Assembly: GCA_018000295.1 (NCBI GenBank)
Contig: JAGNKE010000016.1
Span: 1 to 62,512 of the forward strand
Direction: 5' to 3'
DNA length: 62,512 bases
DNA from: Alphaproteobacteria bacterium
Lineage (GTDB): Bacteria > Pseudomonadota > Alphaproteobacteria > Micavibrionales > Micavibrionaceae
The translations under genes were made by a program, and so were the position numbers. How positions within the stretch are numbered: position 1 is the stretch's first letter; every line of letters starts with the position of its first letter. Under the pieces are notes generated by a model. It was not told where the DNA came from. It saw only the letters and a list, made by a program, of their open reading frames with translations, and searched no databases. Positions 26,260 to 35,069 of this stretch are shown piece after piece.

Positions 26260-27593
26260 TGACCGAAGAGGGCCGCGTGAGGCAGACTCCCAAGACCAGC
26301 AAGACCGAAGGCTTCATGCGTGTCGTCGCGGCTTCCATGTTCCTGATCTGCTGCGTGATGGTCGCTTTCCTGTCCTCTGTTTCCATTGAACTGGCGCTTT
26401 TTGTCGCCTCGGTTATCCTTGTCGGGTGCTTCTTCAACATGACCTCCGACCGCCGGGACGAGATCGGCATGGAGTTTCTGGAAACCGTGCAGCACCTGTA
26501 CCGCCGCATGAACGCGATGGAAAAAATTGTCATAAAAAATGAATCTGATATACTGGGGCTTCGTGAAACGCTTGAGGAACAAAGCCTTACGGTCGGGCGG
26601 CATACGCCGAACCGGGGGGATGTTCTGGAGATGAAGGAGCAGATGGCTGACGAAAATTCCGGCAAGGGTATGGAGCGCATTGTGCCCGCCTTTCTGAAAC
26701 CCCGAAAAGGCTTACCGCCGCATTCCAACGATTCGAGTGCCCCTAAGCCCGTATCCGGTGAAGTTTTACGCGCCACGCGCACCGCGCAGATCGTGGCGAA
26801 TGAGGATATCTACGCCAATACCGAGGCGCTGACCGACATGGCCGTACGCGAGTTGCTGCATCACGCCGTCAAGAACAAACAGATCGACATCTTCCTGCAG
26901 CCCATCGTCCGCCTCCCGCAGCGCCATGCCAATTTCTATGAACTTTTTGCGCGTATCCGCGCCAAGGCGGGGCTTTACCTTCCCGCCCAACGCTACATGG
27001 AGTTGGCAGTCGAGGAGCGGCTGATGGAGTCCATCGACAATATCCTGCTGCTGGAGTGCCTCAAGGCGCTGCTGCTGAATTTCGACACCGAACGGGTTTC
27101 GACTTATTTCATCAACATCAAGCCCTCGACCCTGCGGAATGCTGATTTCATGGACGATCTTTTGAAGTTCATCGCGCAGAACAAGAAAATGGCCCCTTCG
27201 CTCGTCTTCGAGATGAAGCAGGCGGATTTCGAGTCGCTGTCCAGCGGAGAGCGTCTGATTCTAGATGGTATGACCAAGCTGGGCTGCCGATTCTCGCTGG
27301 ACCACGTTACCGCGCTGCCGGATGATATCCTGTCACTTTATCAGCGTAACGTGCGGTTCCTGAAAATTCCCGCCCAGAGATTCCTCGGTAAGGAAGAAGG
27401 CTACGCCGATTTCGCGCAGATGATCCGCAAGAAACGGCGTCTGGAGGTCAACGGGGTCGAGGTGATCATCGACCGGGTGGAGCACGAGCCGGAACTGCTT
27501 GAGCTTCTGGATTACGAAGTCAATTACGGGCAAGGGTTCCTCTTCGGGCGACCCGACCTTGAAGGCGTCTATAAATTCCGCAAGAGCGCTTAA
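26256..27593 (+). CDS. TipF-like membrane-tethered degenerate EAL-domain protein
   Basis: The 445-residue protein has two N-terminal membrane helices (about 21-39 and 43-60), a coiled coil (about 70-112), a linker, and a C-terminal EAL-type domain from about residue 208. Key EAL catalytic residues are altered: FYELFARIR replaces the EAL motif and FEMKQ replaces the usual ExTE, so it is likely a c-di-GMP sensor rather than a phosphodiesterase. This architecture and length match TipF, which in Caulobacter binds c-di-GMP and places the flagellum. Its start overlaps pyrD by four bases. Confidence 0.68.
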   Translation: MMTEEGRVRQTPKTSKTEGFMRVVAASMFLICCVMVAFLSSVSIELALFVASVILVGCFFNMTSDRRDEIGMEFLETVQHLYRRMNAMEKIVIKNESDILGLRETLEEQSLTVGRHTPNRGDVLEMKEQMADENSGKGMERIVPAFLKPRKGLPPHSNDSSAPKPVSGEVLRATRTAQIVANEDIYANTEALTDMAVRELLHHAVKNKQIDIFLQPIVRLPQRHANFYELFARIRAKAGLYLPAQRYMELAVEERLMESIDNILLLECLKALLLNFDTERVSTYFINIKPSTLRNADFMDDLLKFIAQNKKMAPSLVFEMKQADFESLSSGERLILDGMTKLGCRFSLDHVTALPDDILSLYQRNVRFLKIPAQRFLGKEEGYADFAQMIRKKRRLEVNGVEVIIDRVEHEPELLELLDYEVNYGQGFLFGRPDLEGVYKFRKSA

Positions 27594-27685
27594 CTCTTCC
27601 CTCCTTTTAAAACGGGCGTGACTTTGCCGCAGGGGGCGCTAGAATACCTGCGTATCATTTCCGAACAAGACGCAAGGTTCTCCTT

Positions 27686-29572
27686 ATGCTCCGATTTATA
27701 TCCCTTCTTGTTTTCTGCCTCTTTTCGCTTACAGGTTTCATTTCATCGGGCGCTTTTGCCGATGAACCTGCGCCCGCTGCCGAAAGCAAGGGGCCGCAAT
27801 ATGCCGTCGCGCTGCACGGGTCGCCGAAATATCCGGCGGATTTCAAACATCTGGATTACGTGAACCCCGATGCTCCGAAGGGCGGGACGTTGCGGGCGGG
27901 CGGGTTGGGGATGTTCGACTCGCTCAATCCGTTTCTGGTCAAGGGCAATCCTGCCCCCGGCGTGTCTGCGAACTATCTTCGAAGCGGGCTTCTTTATGAA
28001 AGCCTCATGCAGAATTCATCGGATGAGCCGTTTTCTCTTTACGGTATCATCGCCAAGTCTATCGAGATCGCCCCGGACCGCTCATGGGTGCGGTTTGAGT
28101 TGCGCGAGGAAGCAAAATGGAACGACGGCGTTCCGATTTCCGCCGACGATGTGGTTTGGACGTTTGAAACACTGACCACCAAAGGCCAGCCATTTTTTCA
28201 GGCGTACTGGCATGACGTCGAGAGCGTCACGGCTGATGGTCCTAAAACGGTTACTTTTAAATTCAAGGTCAAGGGCAATGCCGAGTTACCTCTGATCGTC
28301 GCAGAGCTCACGATCCTGCCCAAGCACTACTGGACGGCGGAAGGGCGTAATTTCGAGGATGCCTCGTCTCTTGTCCCTCCCCTGACCAGCGGACCCTATA
28401 AATTCGGAAAAATCGATGCCCCCCGTTCCATCGAATATGTCCGCAACGAACACTGGTGGGCCAAGGATCTGCCGTTTTTCAAGGGAATGTATAATTTTGA
28501 CAAGATCGTCTACGATCTTTATCTGGACGATAAAGTGATGCACGAAGCTTTTCTCTCCGGAAATTTCGATTATAAAAACGAGAATTCCGAGCATCAATGG
28601 CAGACGACCTATAATGTTCCTGCTGTCAAGGATGGACGTCTCATCAAGGAGTTGATCGAAAACGACCGTCCGGCGGGTATGCAGGCCTTTATCTTCAATA
28701 TCCGGCGGCCCGTATTTCAGGACGCAAAGGTGCGGGAGGCTCTCAACTACGCCTTTGATTTCGAATGGTCGAACAAGCAATTCGCCTTTGGCGCCTATAT
28801 GCGGAGCAACAGCTATTTTGCGAATTCCGAGTTGGCTTCTTTCGGCCTTCCCAGCGAGGCGGAGCTTAAAATCTTTGAACCCTACCGGGGGAAAATACCC
28901 GATGAGGTCTTTACCAGCGAATACAAATCCCCGGTTAACGACGGTACAGGCAATGCCCGTTTGAACATCAAGAAGGCCAGTGAACTCCTTGAAGCCGCCG
29001 GTTACACGCTTGGGCCGGATAAAGTGCGGACCAAAGGCGCCGTGCGACTGGAATTTGAAATTATTTGTGAAAGCGTGATGTATGAGCGGTGGGTTGGCCC
29101 TTTCCTTAAAAATCTTGACCGTATCGGCGTGAAGGCCACGCTCAGGACCATTACCGATGCCGCGCAGATGCAAAACCGGATGAACGAATATGATTTCGAT
29201 ATGGTCATCGGATCGTTCGGGCAAAGCGAGTCCCCGGGCAACGAGCAGAGGGAATTCTGGGGGTCGGATAAAGCCGATATCGCCGGGTCACGCAATTATA
29301 TCGGGATCAAAAATCCTGTGGTTGACGAGATTGTCACACAGTTGATCCATGCAACCTCGCGCGAAGACCTTATTACTAAAACCCATGCGCTGGACCGTGT
29401 GCTGCTCTGGAATCACTATGTGATTCCGATGTGGCACTATGATAAGTGGCGTCTGGCGTACTGGAAGCACCTCAAGCGTCCCGAGAAACTCTCAGGCCTA
29501 GACCCGCTCGTCGTTCAAAGCTGGTGGGTTGATCCGGAGGCAGCGGACGCCGCGCCTGCTTCCAAAAAATAA
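27686..29572 (+). CDS. yejA: YejA-type peptide ABC transporter, periplasmic binding protein
   Basis: The 628-residue protein has a signal peptide (cleavage predicted after AFA, residue 25) and a family 5 solute-binding domain: LHGSPKYPADFKHLDYVNPDAPKGG near the start (split here by a short gap in reading), a GLLYESLM block, WNDGVPISADDVVWTFE, and a C-terminal RIGVKATLRTI segment. YejA binds peptides for the YejBEF transporter. The permease genes lie 2.4 and 4.5 kb downstream and the ATPase gene 26 kb downstream. Confidence 0.92.
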   Translation: MLRFISLLVFCLFSLTGFISSGAFADEPAPAAESKGPQYAVALHGSPKYPADFKHLDYVNPDAPKGGTLRAGGLGMFDSLNPFLVKGNPAPGVSANYLRSGLLYESLMQNSSDEPFSLYGIIAKSIEIAPDRSWVRFELREEAKWNDGVPISADDVVWTFETLTTKGQPFFQAYWHDVESVTADGPKTVTFKFKVKGNAELPLIVAELTILPKHYWTAEGRNFEDASSLVPPLTSGPYKFGKIDAPRSIEYVRNEHWWAKDLPFFKGMYNFDKIVYDLYLDDKVMHEAFLSGNFDYKNENSEHQWQTTYNVPAVKDGRLIKELIENDRPAGMQAFIFNIRRPVFQDAKVREALNYAFDFEWSNKQFAFGAYMRSNSYFANSELASFGLPSEAELKIFEPYRGKIPDEVFTSEYKSPVNDGTGNARLNIKKASELLEAAGYTLGPDKVRTKGAVRLEFEIICESVMYERWVGPFLKNLDRIGVKATLRTITDAAQMQNRMNEYDFDMVIGSFGQSESPGNEQREFWGSDKADIAGSRNYIGIKNPVVDEIVTQLIHATSREDLITKTHALDRVLLWNHYVIPMWHYDKWRLAYWKHLKRPEKLSGLDPLVVQSWWVDPEAADAAPASKK

Positions 29573-29582
29573 AGGAAACCCC

Positions 29583-30410
29583 ATGCCCGTACCGCGCCTT
29601 GCGATTGCCATTCCCGCCCGCTACGGGTCGAGCCGCTTTCCGGGCAAGCCGCTGGCGGAGATCGCGGGGCGTTCCATGCTTTCGCGTGTTGTGGACGTGG
29701 CACGGCGGGCGGTTGTGCTGTCCGGCGCTGCGGACGTCGGGCTTTTCGTTACGACTGAAGACAAGCGGATCGCCGCCCATGCCGAGGAGATCGGCGTTCC
29801 CTGTATTATGACGCCGGACACCTGCGCGACGGGGTCGGATCGGGTTCTGGCGGCGCTGCGGCAGCTCGACCACTGGCCGGATTTCATCATCAACCTGCAG
29901 GGGGATGTGCCCTTCACGCCGCCCTCCGTGCTGCGGAAAATGTTCGAGACCTTCTTGCAGAACCCCAAGGCCGAAGTGATTACGCCCGTTCAGGTGTTGA
30001 GTTGGGCGGATCTTGATCGTCTGAGGAAAAATAAAAAGAAAACGCCGTTCAGCGGCACGACGGTGACGGTGGATTCACGGGGCCGTGCGTTGTGGTTTTC
30101 GAAGACGATCCTCCCGGCGATCCGCGATGAGGAGAACCTCCGCGCTGCTGAACCGCTCTCGCCCGTGCGGCAGCATCTGGGGCTTTACGGTTTCCGCACC
30201 GATATCCTTGAAAAATTTTGCTCCTTGACGCTGGGCGTCTATGAACAGCTTGAGGGGTTGGAGCAACTGCGGATGCTCGAAAACGGGATCGCCGTGCAGA
30301 CCGTTGAGGTCAGCCTGCCCGAGGGTACGCTGCAAGCGGGGATTGATACGCAAGAAGACCTCAAACGCGCCGCGCAGTTTTTGAAGACGCACGGCGAATC
30401 TCTGCTATGA
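29583..30410 (+). CDS. kdsB: 3-deoxy-manno-octulosonate cytidylyltransferase
   Basis: KdsB activates KDO with CTP to CMP-KDO for lipid A-core assembly. The 275-residue protein starts at ATG 29583, with AAAGGA directly after the yejA stop, and has AIPARYGSSRFPGKPLAEI near the N-terminus, TCATGSDRV (nucleotide contact) and NLQGDVPF (metal-binding Asp) plus LGLYGFRTDILEKF in the C-terminal half. Length is slightly above the usual 250. A four-base overlap leads into the next gene. Confidence 0.95.
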   Translation: MPVPRLAIAIPARYGSSRFPGKPLAEIAGRSMLSRVVDVARRAVVLSGAADVGLFVTTEDKRIAAHAEEIGVPCIMTPDTCATGSDRVLAALRQLDHWPDFIINLQGDVPFTPPSVLRKMFETFLQNPKAEVITPVQVLSWADLDRLRKNKKKTPFSGTTVTVDSRGRALWFSKTILPAIRDEENLRAAEPLSPVRQHLGLYGFRTDILEKFCSLTLGVYEQLEGLEQLRMLENGIAVQTVEVSLPEGTLQAGIDTQEDLKRAAQFLKTHGESLL

Positions 30411-31021
30411 AGACCCTCATTATTGCCCGGCACGGGAACACGTTCGGGCCGCAAGACACGCCAACGCGGGTTGGTGCGCGGACCGATCTGCCCTTGGTTG
30501 AAAAAGGGCGCGAACAGGCGCGGGTGCTCGGCGAGTATTTGCGTGAACATGACCTGATTCCCGACCTTGCCTTCGCCTCGTCCCTGCTCCGCCAACGGGA
30601 AACGGCGCAGATTGCGCTTGAGGTCTGTGGATGCGCGGTTGCCGTTCAGAGCCTTGAGATGCTGCGGGAGATCGATTACGGGCCGGATGAGAATCAGCCC
30701 GAAGAGGCCGTGATTGCCCGTGTCGGGGCGGATGCTCTGCGGCGCTGGGATGAGGAGGCTATTGTTCCCCCCGGCTGGCGGGCGGATCCGGCGGCGATCA
30801 TCAAGGGCTGGATTTCCATCGCGCAAGATATTGAAAAATCACGAGAAAATGTCTTTTTTGCCGTTACATCCAACGGAATTGCCCGTTTCGCCCCGCATAT
30901 CACCGGGGATTTCGAAGGGTTCCGATCCCGCCATCCCCTCAAGCTGCGAACCGGAGCGCTCGGGTTGCTAACGTTTGGCGGGCGGAAATGGGCCGTTTCG
31001 GGCTGGGATATTCGCCCATAA
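30407..31021 (+). CDS. Histidine phosphatase superfamily protein
   Basis: The 204-residue protein opens with the phosphohistidine motif IIARHGNTFG (catalytic His at residue 9) and has an ASSLLRQRETAQIA block typical of the phosphoglycerate mutase-like branch, with a VTSNGIARF segment in place of the second His motif. Its substrate is not clear from sequence. The ATG overlaps the kdsB stop. Confidence 0.87.
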   Translation: MKTLIIARHGNTFGPQDTPTRVGARTDLPLVEKGREQARVLGEYLREHDLIPDLAFASSLLRQRETAQIALEVCGCAVAVQSLEMLREIDYGPDENQPEEAVIARVGADALRRWDEEAIVPPGWRADPAAIIKGWISIAQDIEKSRENVFFAVTSNGIARFAPHITGDFEGFRSRHPLKLRTGALGLLTFGGRKWAVSGWDIRP

Positions 31022-31049
31022 ATTACGGAAAATATAGAGATTTTTGTAT

Positions 31050-31129
31050 CCTCCCTAAGAAAAAGTTTGTTTCCTCCCTAGAAAAAGAGTATAGTTAGGG
31101 AGTATAAGAAAGGTCACTCGATTGACCTT
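31050..31129 (+). promoter_or_regulatory. Promoter and repeat region of the TPR protein gene
   Basis: Two direct repeats of CCTCCCTA(A)GAAAAAG (about 31050-31065 and 31073-31087) are followed by an inverted TTAGGGAG at 31095-31102. A promoter-like pair TTGTTT (31067-31072), 17 bases, TATAGT (31090-31095) runs through them. Just downstream, AAGGTCA (31110-31116) and TGACCTT (31123-31129) form a perfect 7-bp hairpin in the predicted 5' leader. Probably a regulated promoter. Confidence 0.5.
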
Positions 31130-31176
31130 CATAAAAAAGCGGGAAAAGATTTTAAAATTAGAGGGTTGAACAAGAA

Positions 31177-31905
31177 ATGGTCCCAGAAGAGATATATGCC
31201 AAGAGTGCTTCTTCTTCGAAGTTTCAGTACTCGCATCCTCTGAGTCACCTGCCGGTCGATGACGGCGCCTTGCGTGCCCGGCTCGCCTACGACCTGATGG
31301 CCTTCATGAAGCGGTCGGACTGCCCCTACTTTCTGAATCCCGACTCGCTGCACGGGTTCGACCCGCACCAGAGCGATGACGAAGTCGATATCCTGATCGT
31401 CGATGGATTTTATAAAGAAGCCGAAATCATCATCAAGCAGCGGCTGGCCGCCAACCCGAACCACGAAAAATCTTTGTTCCAGCAAGCCTTCATCACGCAT
31501 CTGCGCGACCAGTACGCGAAGCTTCTGGCCCGCGAGGACAGAGTTCTGATGCAAGACCCAAGAAACGTCAATGCGCTGATCAACAAGGGCTTTGCCTTGG
31601 CCAATCTCGGGCGCGAGGAAGAGGCGCTGGCCGTTACCAACGTCGCGCTGGCCTACGATCCTGAAAATATGCTGGCTCTGGGCAACAAGGCCTATATCGC
31701 CAAATATCTGGGCAAGGACGAAATTCGTGAACAGACCCTTTCGGAGGCCTATAATGTCACGGCGCGCCGCCGGATGGCCGAGCTTGAAAAACGTGAGGCC
31801 GACATTCTGGAGGAAATGGGTTCCTTCTTCGTTGAAAAAGATATGCCCTCGGCGTTTGACGATTTCAATATGCTGAGCGGCGAAGGATACAAATCTGTCC
31901 ACTAA
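31177..31905 (+). CDS. TPR-repeat protein, function unknown
   Basis: The 242-residue cytoplasmic protein has tetratricopeptide-like helices in its centre (AEIIIKQRLAANPNHEKSLF, then VNALINKGFALANLGREEEA and MLALGNKAYIAKYLGKDE) and a charged C-terminal helix (ARRRMAELEKREADILEEM). TPR domains mediate protein-protein contacts. AGAGGG lies 12 bases before the ATG. A repeat-rich promoter region precedes it and a terminator-like hairpin follows. Confidence 0.78.
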   Translation: MVPEEIYAKSASSSKFQYSHPLSHLPVDDGALRARLAYDLMAFMKRSDCPYFLNPDSLHGFDPHQSDDEVDILIVDGFYKEAEIIIKQRLAANPNHEKSLFQQAFITHLRDQYAKLLAREDRVLMQDPRNVNALINKGFALANLGREEEALAVTNVALAYDPENMLALGNKAYIAKYLGKDEIREQTLSEAYNVTARRRMAELEKREADILEEMGSFFVEKDMPSAFDDFNMLSGEGYKSVH

Positions 31906-31918
31906 CAGAAGGCAGATG

Positions 31919-31960
31919 AAAATGTGCATGACGGGCATGGTACACTCCTAAAATGTGCAT
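31919..31960. repeat. Direct repeat AAAATGTGCAT (two copies)
   Basis: Identical 11-mers occupy 31919-31929 and 31950-31960, separated by 20 bases (31-base period, three helical turns). They lie between the TPR gene and yejB, just upstream of the hairpin over the yejB start, and could be an operator for yejB. Confidence 0.45.
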
Positions 31961-31967
31961 AGACTTG

Positions 31968-32003
31968 AAAACCATAGCCTCCTATGATCGGGGCTATGGT
32001 TTT
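31968..32003 (+). terminator. Terminator-like hairpin overlapping the yejB start
   Basis: A perfect 12-bp inverted repeat, AAAACCATAGCC (31968-31979) and GGCTATGGTTTT (31992-32003), is followed by TT. It would end the TPR transcript, but its downstream arm contains the most likely ATG of yejB (31996-31998) and its loop contains the alternative ATG (31984). Confidence 0.72.
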
Positions 32004-33102
32004 TTATATTCTTAAGCGCCTGCTCCTCATGATCCCGACGATTTTCGGGATTTTGCTTGTGAGCTTCATTATCATCCAGTTTGTGCCCGGTGGCCCGGTC
32101 GAGAAAATGATCGCGCAGATGCAAGGGCATGACACTTCGGGCACCTCCCGCTTTACGGGCGGTCAGGGCGATGTGTCGGGGAGCGGTGCGGGCGTTAATC
32201 CCGGCTCCTCGCAAATGAGCCAATACCGCGGGGCGCAGGGGCTGGACCCGGAATTCATCAAAAGGCTGGAGAAAATGTACGGGTTCGACAAGCCCGCGCA
32301 TGAGCGTTTTATCCTGATGATCGGAAATTACCTGACCTTCAATCTCGGGGAGAGTTACTATCGGGACGTAGACGTCCTCGGGCTGGTTCTGGAGAAGATG
32401 CCGGTGTCGATTTCCCTAGGATTCTGGACCCTTCTTATTATCTATTCAATTTCTATTCCGCTTGGAATCCGGAAGGCCGTGCATGACGGTTCGCGTTTCG
32501 ATGTCTGGACCAGCGCGGTGATTTTCGTCGGTTATTCCATTCCTTCTTTTGTGATGGGTATTCTTTTGATCGTCGTTTTTGCCGGGGGGCGGTATTTCGA
32601 CTGGTTCCCCTTGCGCGGCCTGACCTCCGATGGGTGGGAGGATATGAGTATTTTTCAGGCTATTCTCGATTATCTCTGGCATCTGGTCCTGCCTATTACC
32701 GCCATGGTTTTCGGGGGCTTTGCGGCCAAGACCATGCTGACGAAAAACTCCTTTCTCGATGAGATCAGCAAACAGTATGTCCTTACGGCGCGGGCGAAGG
32801 GTCTGGAGCAAAATCAAGTGCTGTACGGTCACGTGTTCCGTAATGCGATGCTCATCGTGATCGCAGGTTTTCCTTCTGCCTTCGTTGCGATCTTCTTTAC
32901 GGGAAATATGCTTATTGAAATTATCTTCTCACTCGACGGGCTGGGGCTTCTGAGTTACCAGAGCGTTATGAGCCGCGATTATCCCGTGGTTCTGGGCACA
33001 CTCTACTTCTTCGGTCTGATTTCTCTGATCGTCCATCTGATCCGTGATCTTACTTATATGTGGGTCGATCCGCGCATCGATTTCTCTTCCCGGGCGATGT
33101 AA
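31996..33102 (+). CDS. yejB: YejB-type peptide ABC transporter permease
   Basis: The product aligns at its start with E. coli YejB (MVFYILKRLLLMIPT versus the family's M-x2-Y-x2-RRLLL-x-IPT), so I chose ATG 31996, giving 368 residues; ATG 31984 is four codons upstream. It has an N-terminal helix followed by PGGPVEKMIAQM, a Gly/Ser-rich insertion, and five further helices including the EAA-type loop VLTARAKGLEQNQVLYGHVFRN. It forms the inner-membrane channel with YejE. A hairpin covers the start region. Confidence 0.92.
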   Translation: MVFYILKRLLLMIPTIFGILLVSFIIIQFVPGGPVEKMIAQMQGHDTSGTSRFTGGQGDVSGSGAGVNPGSSQMSQYRGAQGLDPEFIKRLEKMYGFDKPAHERFILMIGNYLTFNLGESYYRDVDVLGLVLEKMPVSISLGFWTLLIIYSISIPLGIRKAVHDGSRFDVWTSAVIFVGYSIPSFVMGILLIVVFAGGRYFDWFPLRGLTSDGWEDMSIFQAILDYLWHLVLPITAMVFGGFAAKTMLTKNSFLDEISKQYVLTARAKGLEQNQVLYGHVFRNAMLIVIAGFPSAFVAIFFTGNMLIEIIFSLDGLGLLSYQSVMSRDYPVVLGTLYFFGLISLIVHLIRDLTYMWVDPRIDFSSRAM

Positions 33103-34026
33103 ATGAACGAACGTTCAGCGACTTTGGGCGGGTTTGCGGCGATCCTGCTGTGGTCCTCCACCACGCTTATCATGAGCTTTACCGCCAGCGTCCCGCCGAT
33201 CCTTTTTCTGTCGATGGCGAATGTCGCCTCCTTTTCTGTGCTTTCGACGCGCTGGATATACAAAGGCACGAACCCCCTGCCCTATTTCACAGGTCATCCG
33301 AAAATCCTGCTCTGGACGATGTTCGGGCTGGGGTTCCAGTCGCTGTGCCTGACCTATTCCATCCGCATGGTTCCGGTCGTCGAGGCCAATCTTATAAATT
33401 ACCTTTGGCCGATGCTGACGGTGCTGGCCGTTTCATTTCTGCCCGACCAGAAGCTCCGGCCTGAATATCTTATCGGGGCGCTGATCGGGTTTGCCGGAGT
33501 TGTGCTGGTGGTTCAGAAAGACGGAGGCCTCATGATCGACCTTGAAGCGGGGCATTTCGTTGCGTTCACCGGGGCGGCGGCGTGGGCGGTCTATTCGGCG
33601 GGTACGCGTCTTATCAAGCACCATCCCGGCGATTACAATACGGCTGCTTTCCTCTGTAATTCCGTTCTGCTTTTTTGCGCCCATCAGGTTCTGGAGACGC
33701 CGTGGGTGTTTGATTTCAACATTTTTCTTCTGATCGCGCTTCTCGGCACGATGTCCGGGGCCGCGTATCTGCTCTGGGACGGGGCGATGAAGCACGGCCA
33801 TGCCCAGATTGTGTCCGTTGCCTCCAACTCCATGCCGCTTCTCTCCACGCTTTACCTGATCGGGTTTGGGCAGGCGCCGTTTACGCCCGCCGTGCTTGGT
33901 GCAGCGCTGCTGATCCTTTTTGGGACTTTGCTGGCATCGCAGGAAAAACTCCGAGCGGCCTTTACGAAACGAAGACTGAAGATTAAAAAAGAAACTGGCC
34001 TATCAGGAGAGTCGGATATCCCATGA
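33103..34026 (+). CDS. DMT-superfamily (EamA) permease
   Basis: The 307-residue protein has about ten membrane helices in two EamA repeats (first repeat ends near residue 135 at LIGALIGFAGVVLVV, second at AALLILFGTLLAS) and a basic tail. Drug/metabolite transporters of this type move amino acids or other small metabolites; the closest look is to the YddG-like group, with low certainty. It lies directly between yejB and yejE (ATG right after the yejB stop, four-base overlap with yejE), an unusual insertion in that operon. Confidence 0.85.
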   Translation: MNERSATLGGFAAILLWSSTTLIMSFTASVPPILFLSMANVASFSVLSTRWIYKGTNPLPYFTGHPKILLWTMFGLGFQSLCLTYSIRMVPVVEANLINYLWPMLTVLAVSFLPDQKLRPEYLIGALIGFAGVVLVVQKDGGLMIDLEAGHFVAFTGAAAWAVYSAGTRLIKHHPGDYNTAAFLCNSVLLFCAHQVLETPWVFDFNIFLLIALLGTMSGAAYLLWDGAMKHGHAQIVSVASNSMPLLSTLYLIGFGQAPFTPAVLGAALLILFGTLLASQEKLRAAFTKRRLKIKKETGLSGESDIP

Positions 34027-35060
34027 CCCTTAGCCCCATCACCAAAAGACGGCTGGCGCAGTTCAAGGCGAACGGGCGTGGGTATTGGAGCTTCTGGATT
34101 TTTCTGTTTCTTTTTATGGTCTGTGTGTTTGCCGAATTCATCGCCAACGACAAGCCCTTGATCGTGTATACGCAGGGACAGACGTATTTTCCGGTGCTGT
34201 TTTCCTATCCTGAAACCGCGTTCGGGGGGGATTTCGAGACCGAGGCGGATTACCGGGATGCGTATGTCAAGGAGCTGATCCTCGGTACCGATGGATCGAA
34301 GGGATGGATTCTCTGGCCGCTTATTCCCTTTAGCTACGATACGATCAATTATGAGTTGGGATCGCCGCCGCCGACCCCTCCGAGCTTGCAGAACTTTCTC
34401 GGCACGGACGATCAGGGGCGCGATGTGATGGCGCGGGTGATTTACGGATTCCGGCTATCTGTTCTTTTCGGGCTGATCCTGACGATTATCAGTTCGATCA
34501 TCGGCATTACAATCGGCGCGATTCAGGGATATTACGGCGGGAGGACTGACCTGACCTTGCAACGGATTATCGAGATATGGGCCAGTATGCCTAGCTTGTA
34601 TATTCTTATCATTTTTGCTGCGCTTTTCCCGCCGGGATTCTGGACGCTTCTTTTCATCCTTCTGCTCTTTTCATGGCTTTCGCTGGTGGATGTGGTTCGG
34701 GCTGAATTCCTGCGTGCGCGGAATTTCGATTACGTCCGTGCGGCGGCGGCGCTCGGTGTGTCCGATCCCGTTATCATGTGGCGGCACGTCCTGCCCAATG
34801 CCATGGTGGCGACCATCACTTTTATGCCGTTTATCCTGACTTCTTCAATCACCTACCTGACTGCGCTGGATTTCCTCGGATTGGGGCTGCCGGCAGGGAG
34901 CCCCTCTCTGGGTGAGCTTTTGCTTCAGGGGAAAAACAACCTCTCCGCGCCATGGCTGGGGTTTACCGCCTTTTCCTCGCTGGCGCTGATTCTGGTTTTG
35001 CTGAATTTCATCGGCGAGGCGGTGCGGGACGCGTTCGATCCCCGCAAGACGAAGTTGTGA
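34023..35060 (+). CDS. yejE: YejE-type peptide ABC transporter permease
   Basis: The 345-residue protein has the YejE features: an N-terminal helix (FWIFLFLFMVCVFAEFIAND), a periplasmic segment with FLGTDDQGRDVMARVIYGFRLS, and a C-terminal five-helix permease domain containing the EAA loop (ARNFDYVRAAAALGVSDP) that contacts the ATPase. It pairs with YejB. The start overlaps the DMT gene by four bases. Confidence 0.93.
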   Translation: MTLSPITKRRLAQFKANGRGYWSFWIFLFLFMVCVFAEFIANDKPLIVYTQGQTYFPVLFSYPETAFGGDFETEADYRDAYVKELILGTDGSKGWILWPLIPFSYDTINYELGSPPPTPPSLQNFLGTDDQGRDVMARVIYGFRLSVLFGLILTIISSIIGITIGAIQGYYGGRTDLTLQRIIEIWASMPSLYILIIFAALFPPGFWTLLFILLLFSWLSLVDVVRAEFLRARNFDYVRAAAALGVSDPVIMWRHVLPNAMVATITFMPFILTSSITYLTALDFLGLGLPAGSPSLGELLLQGKNNLSAPWLGFTAFSSLALILVLLNFIGEAVRDAFDPRKTKL

Positions 35061-35069
35061 GGGCTGGAC

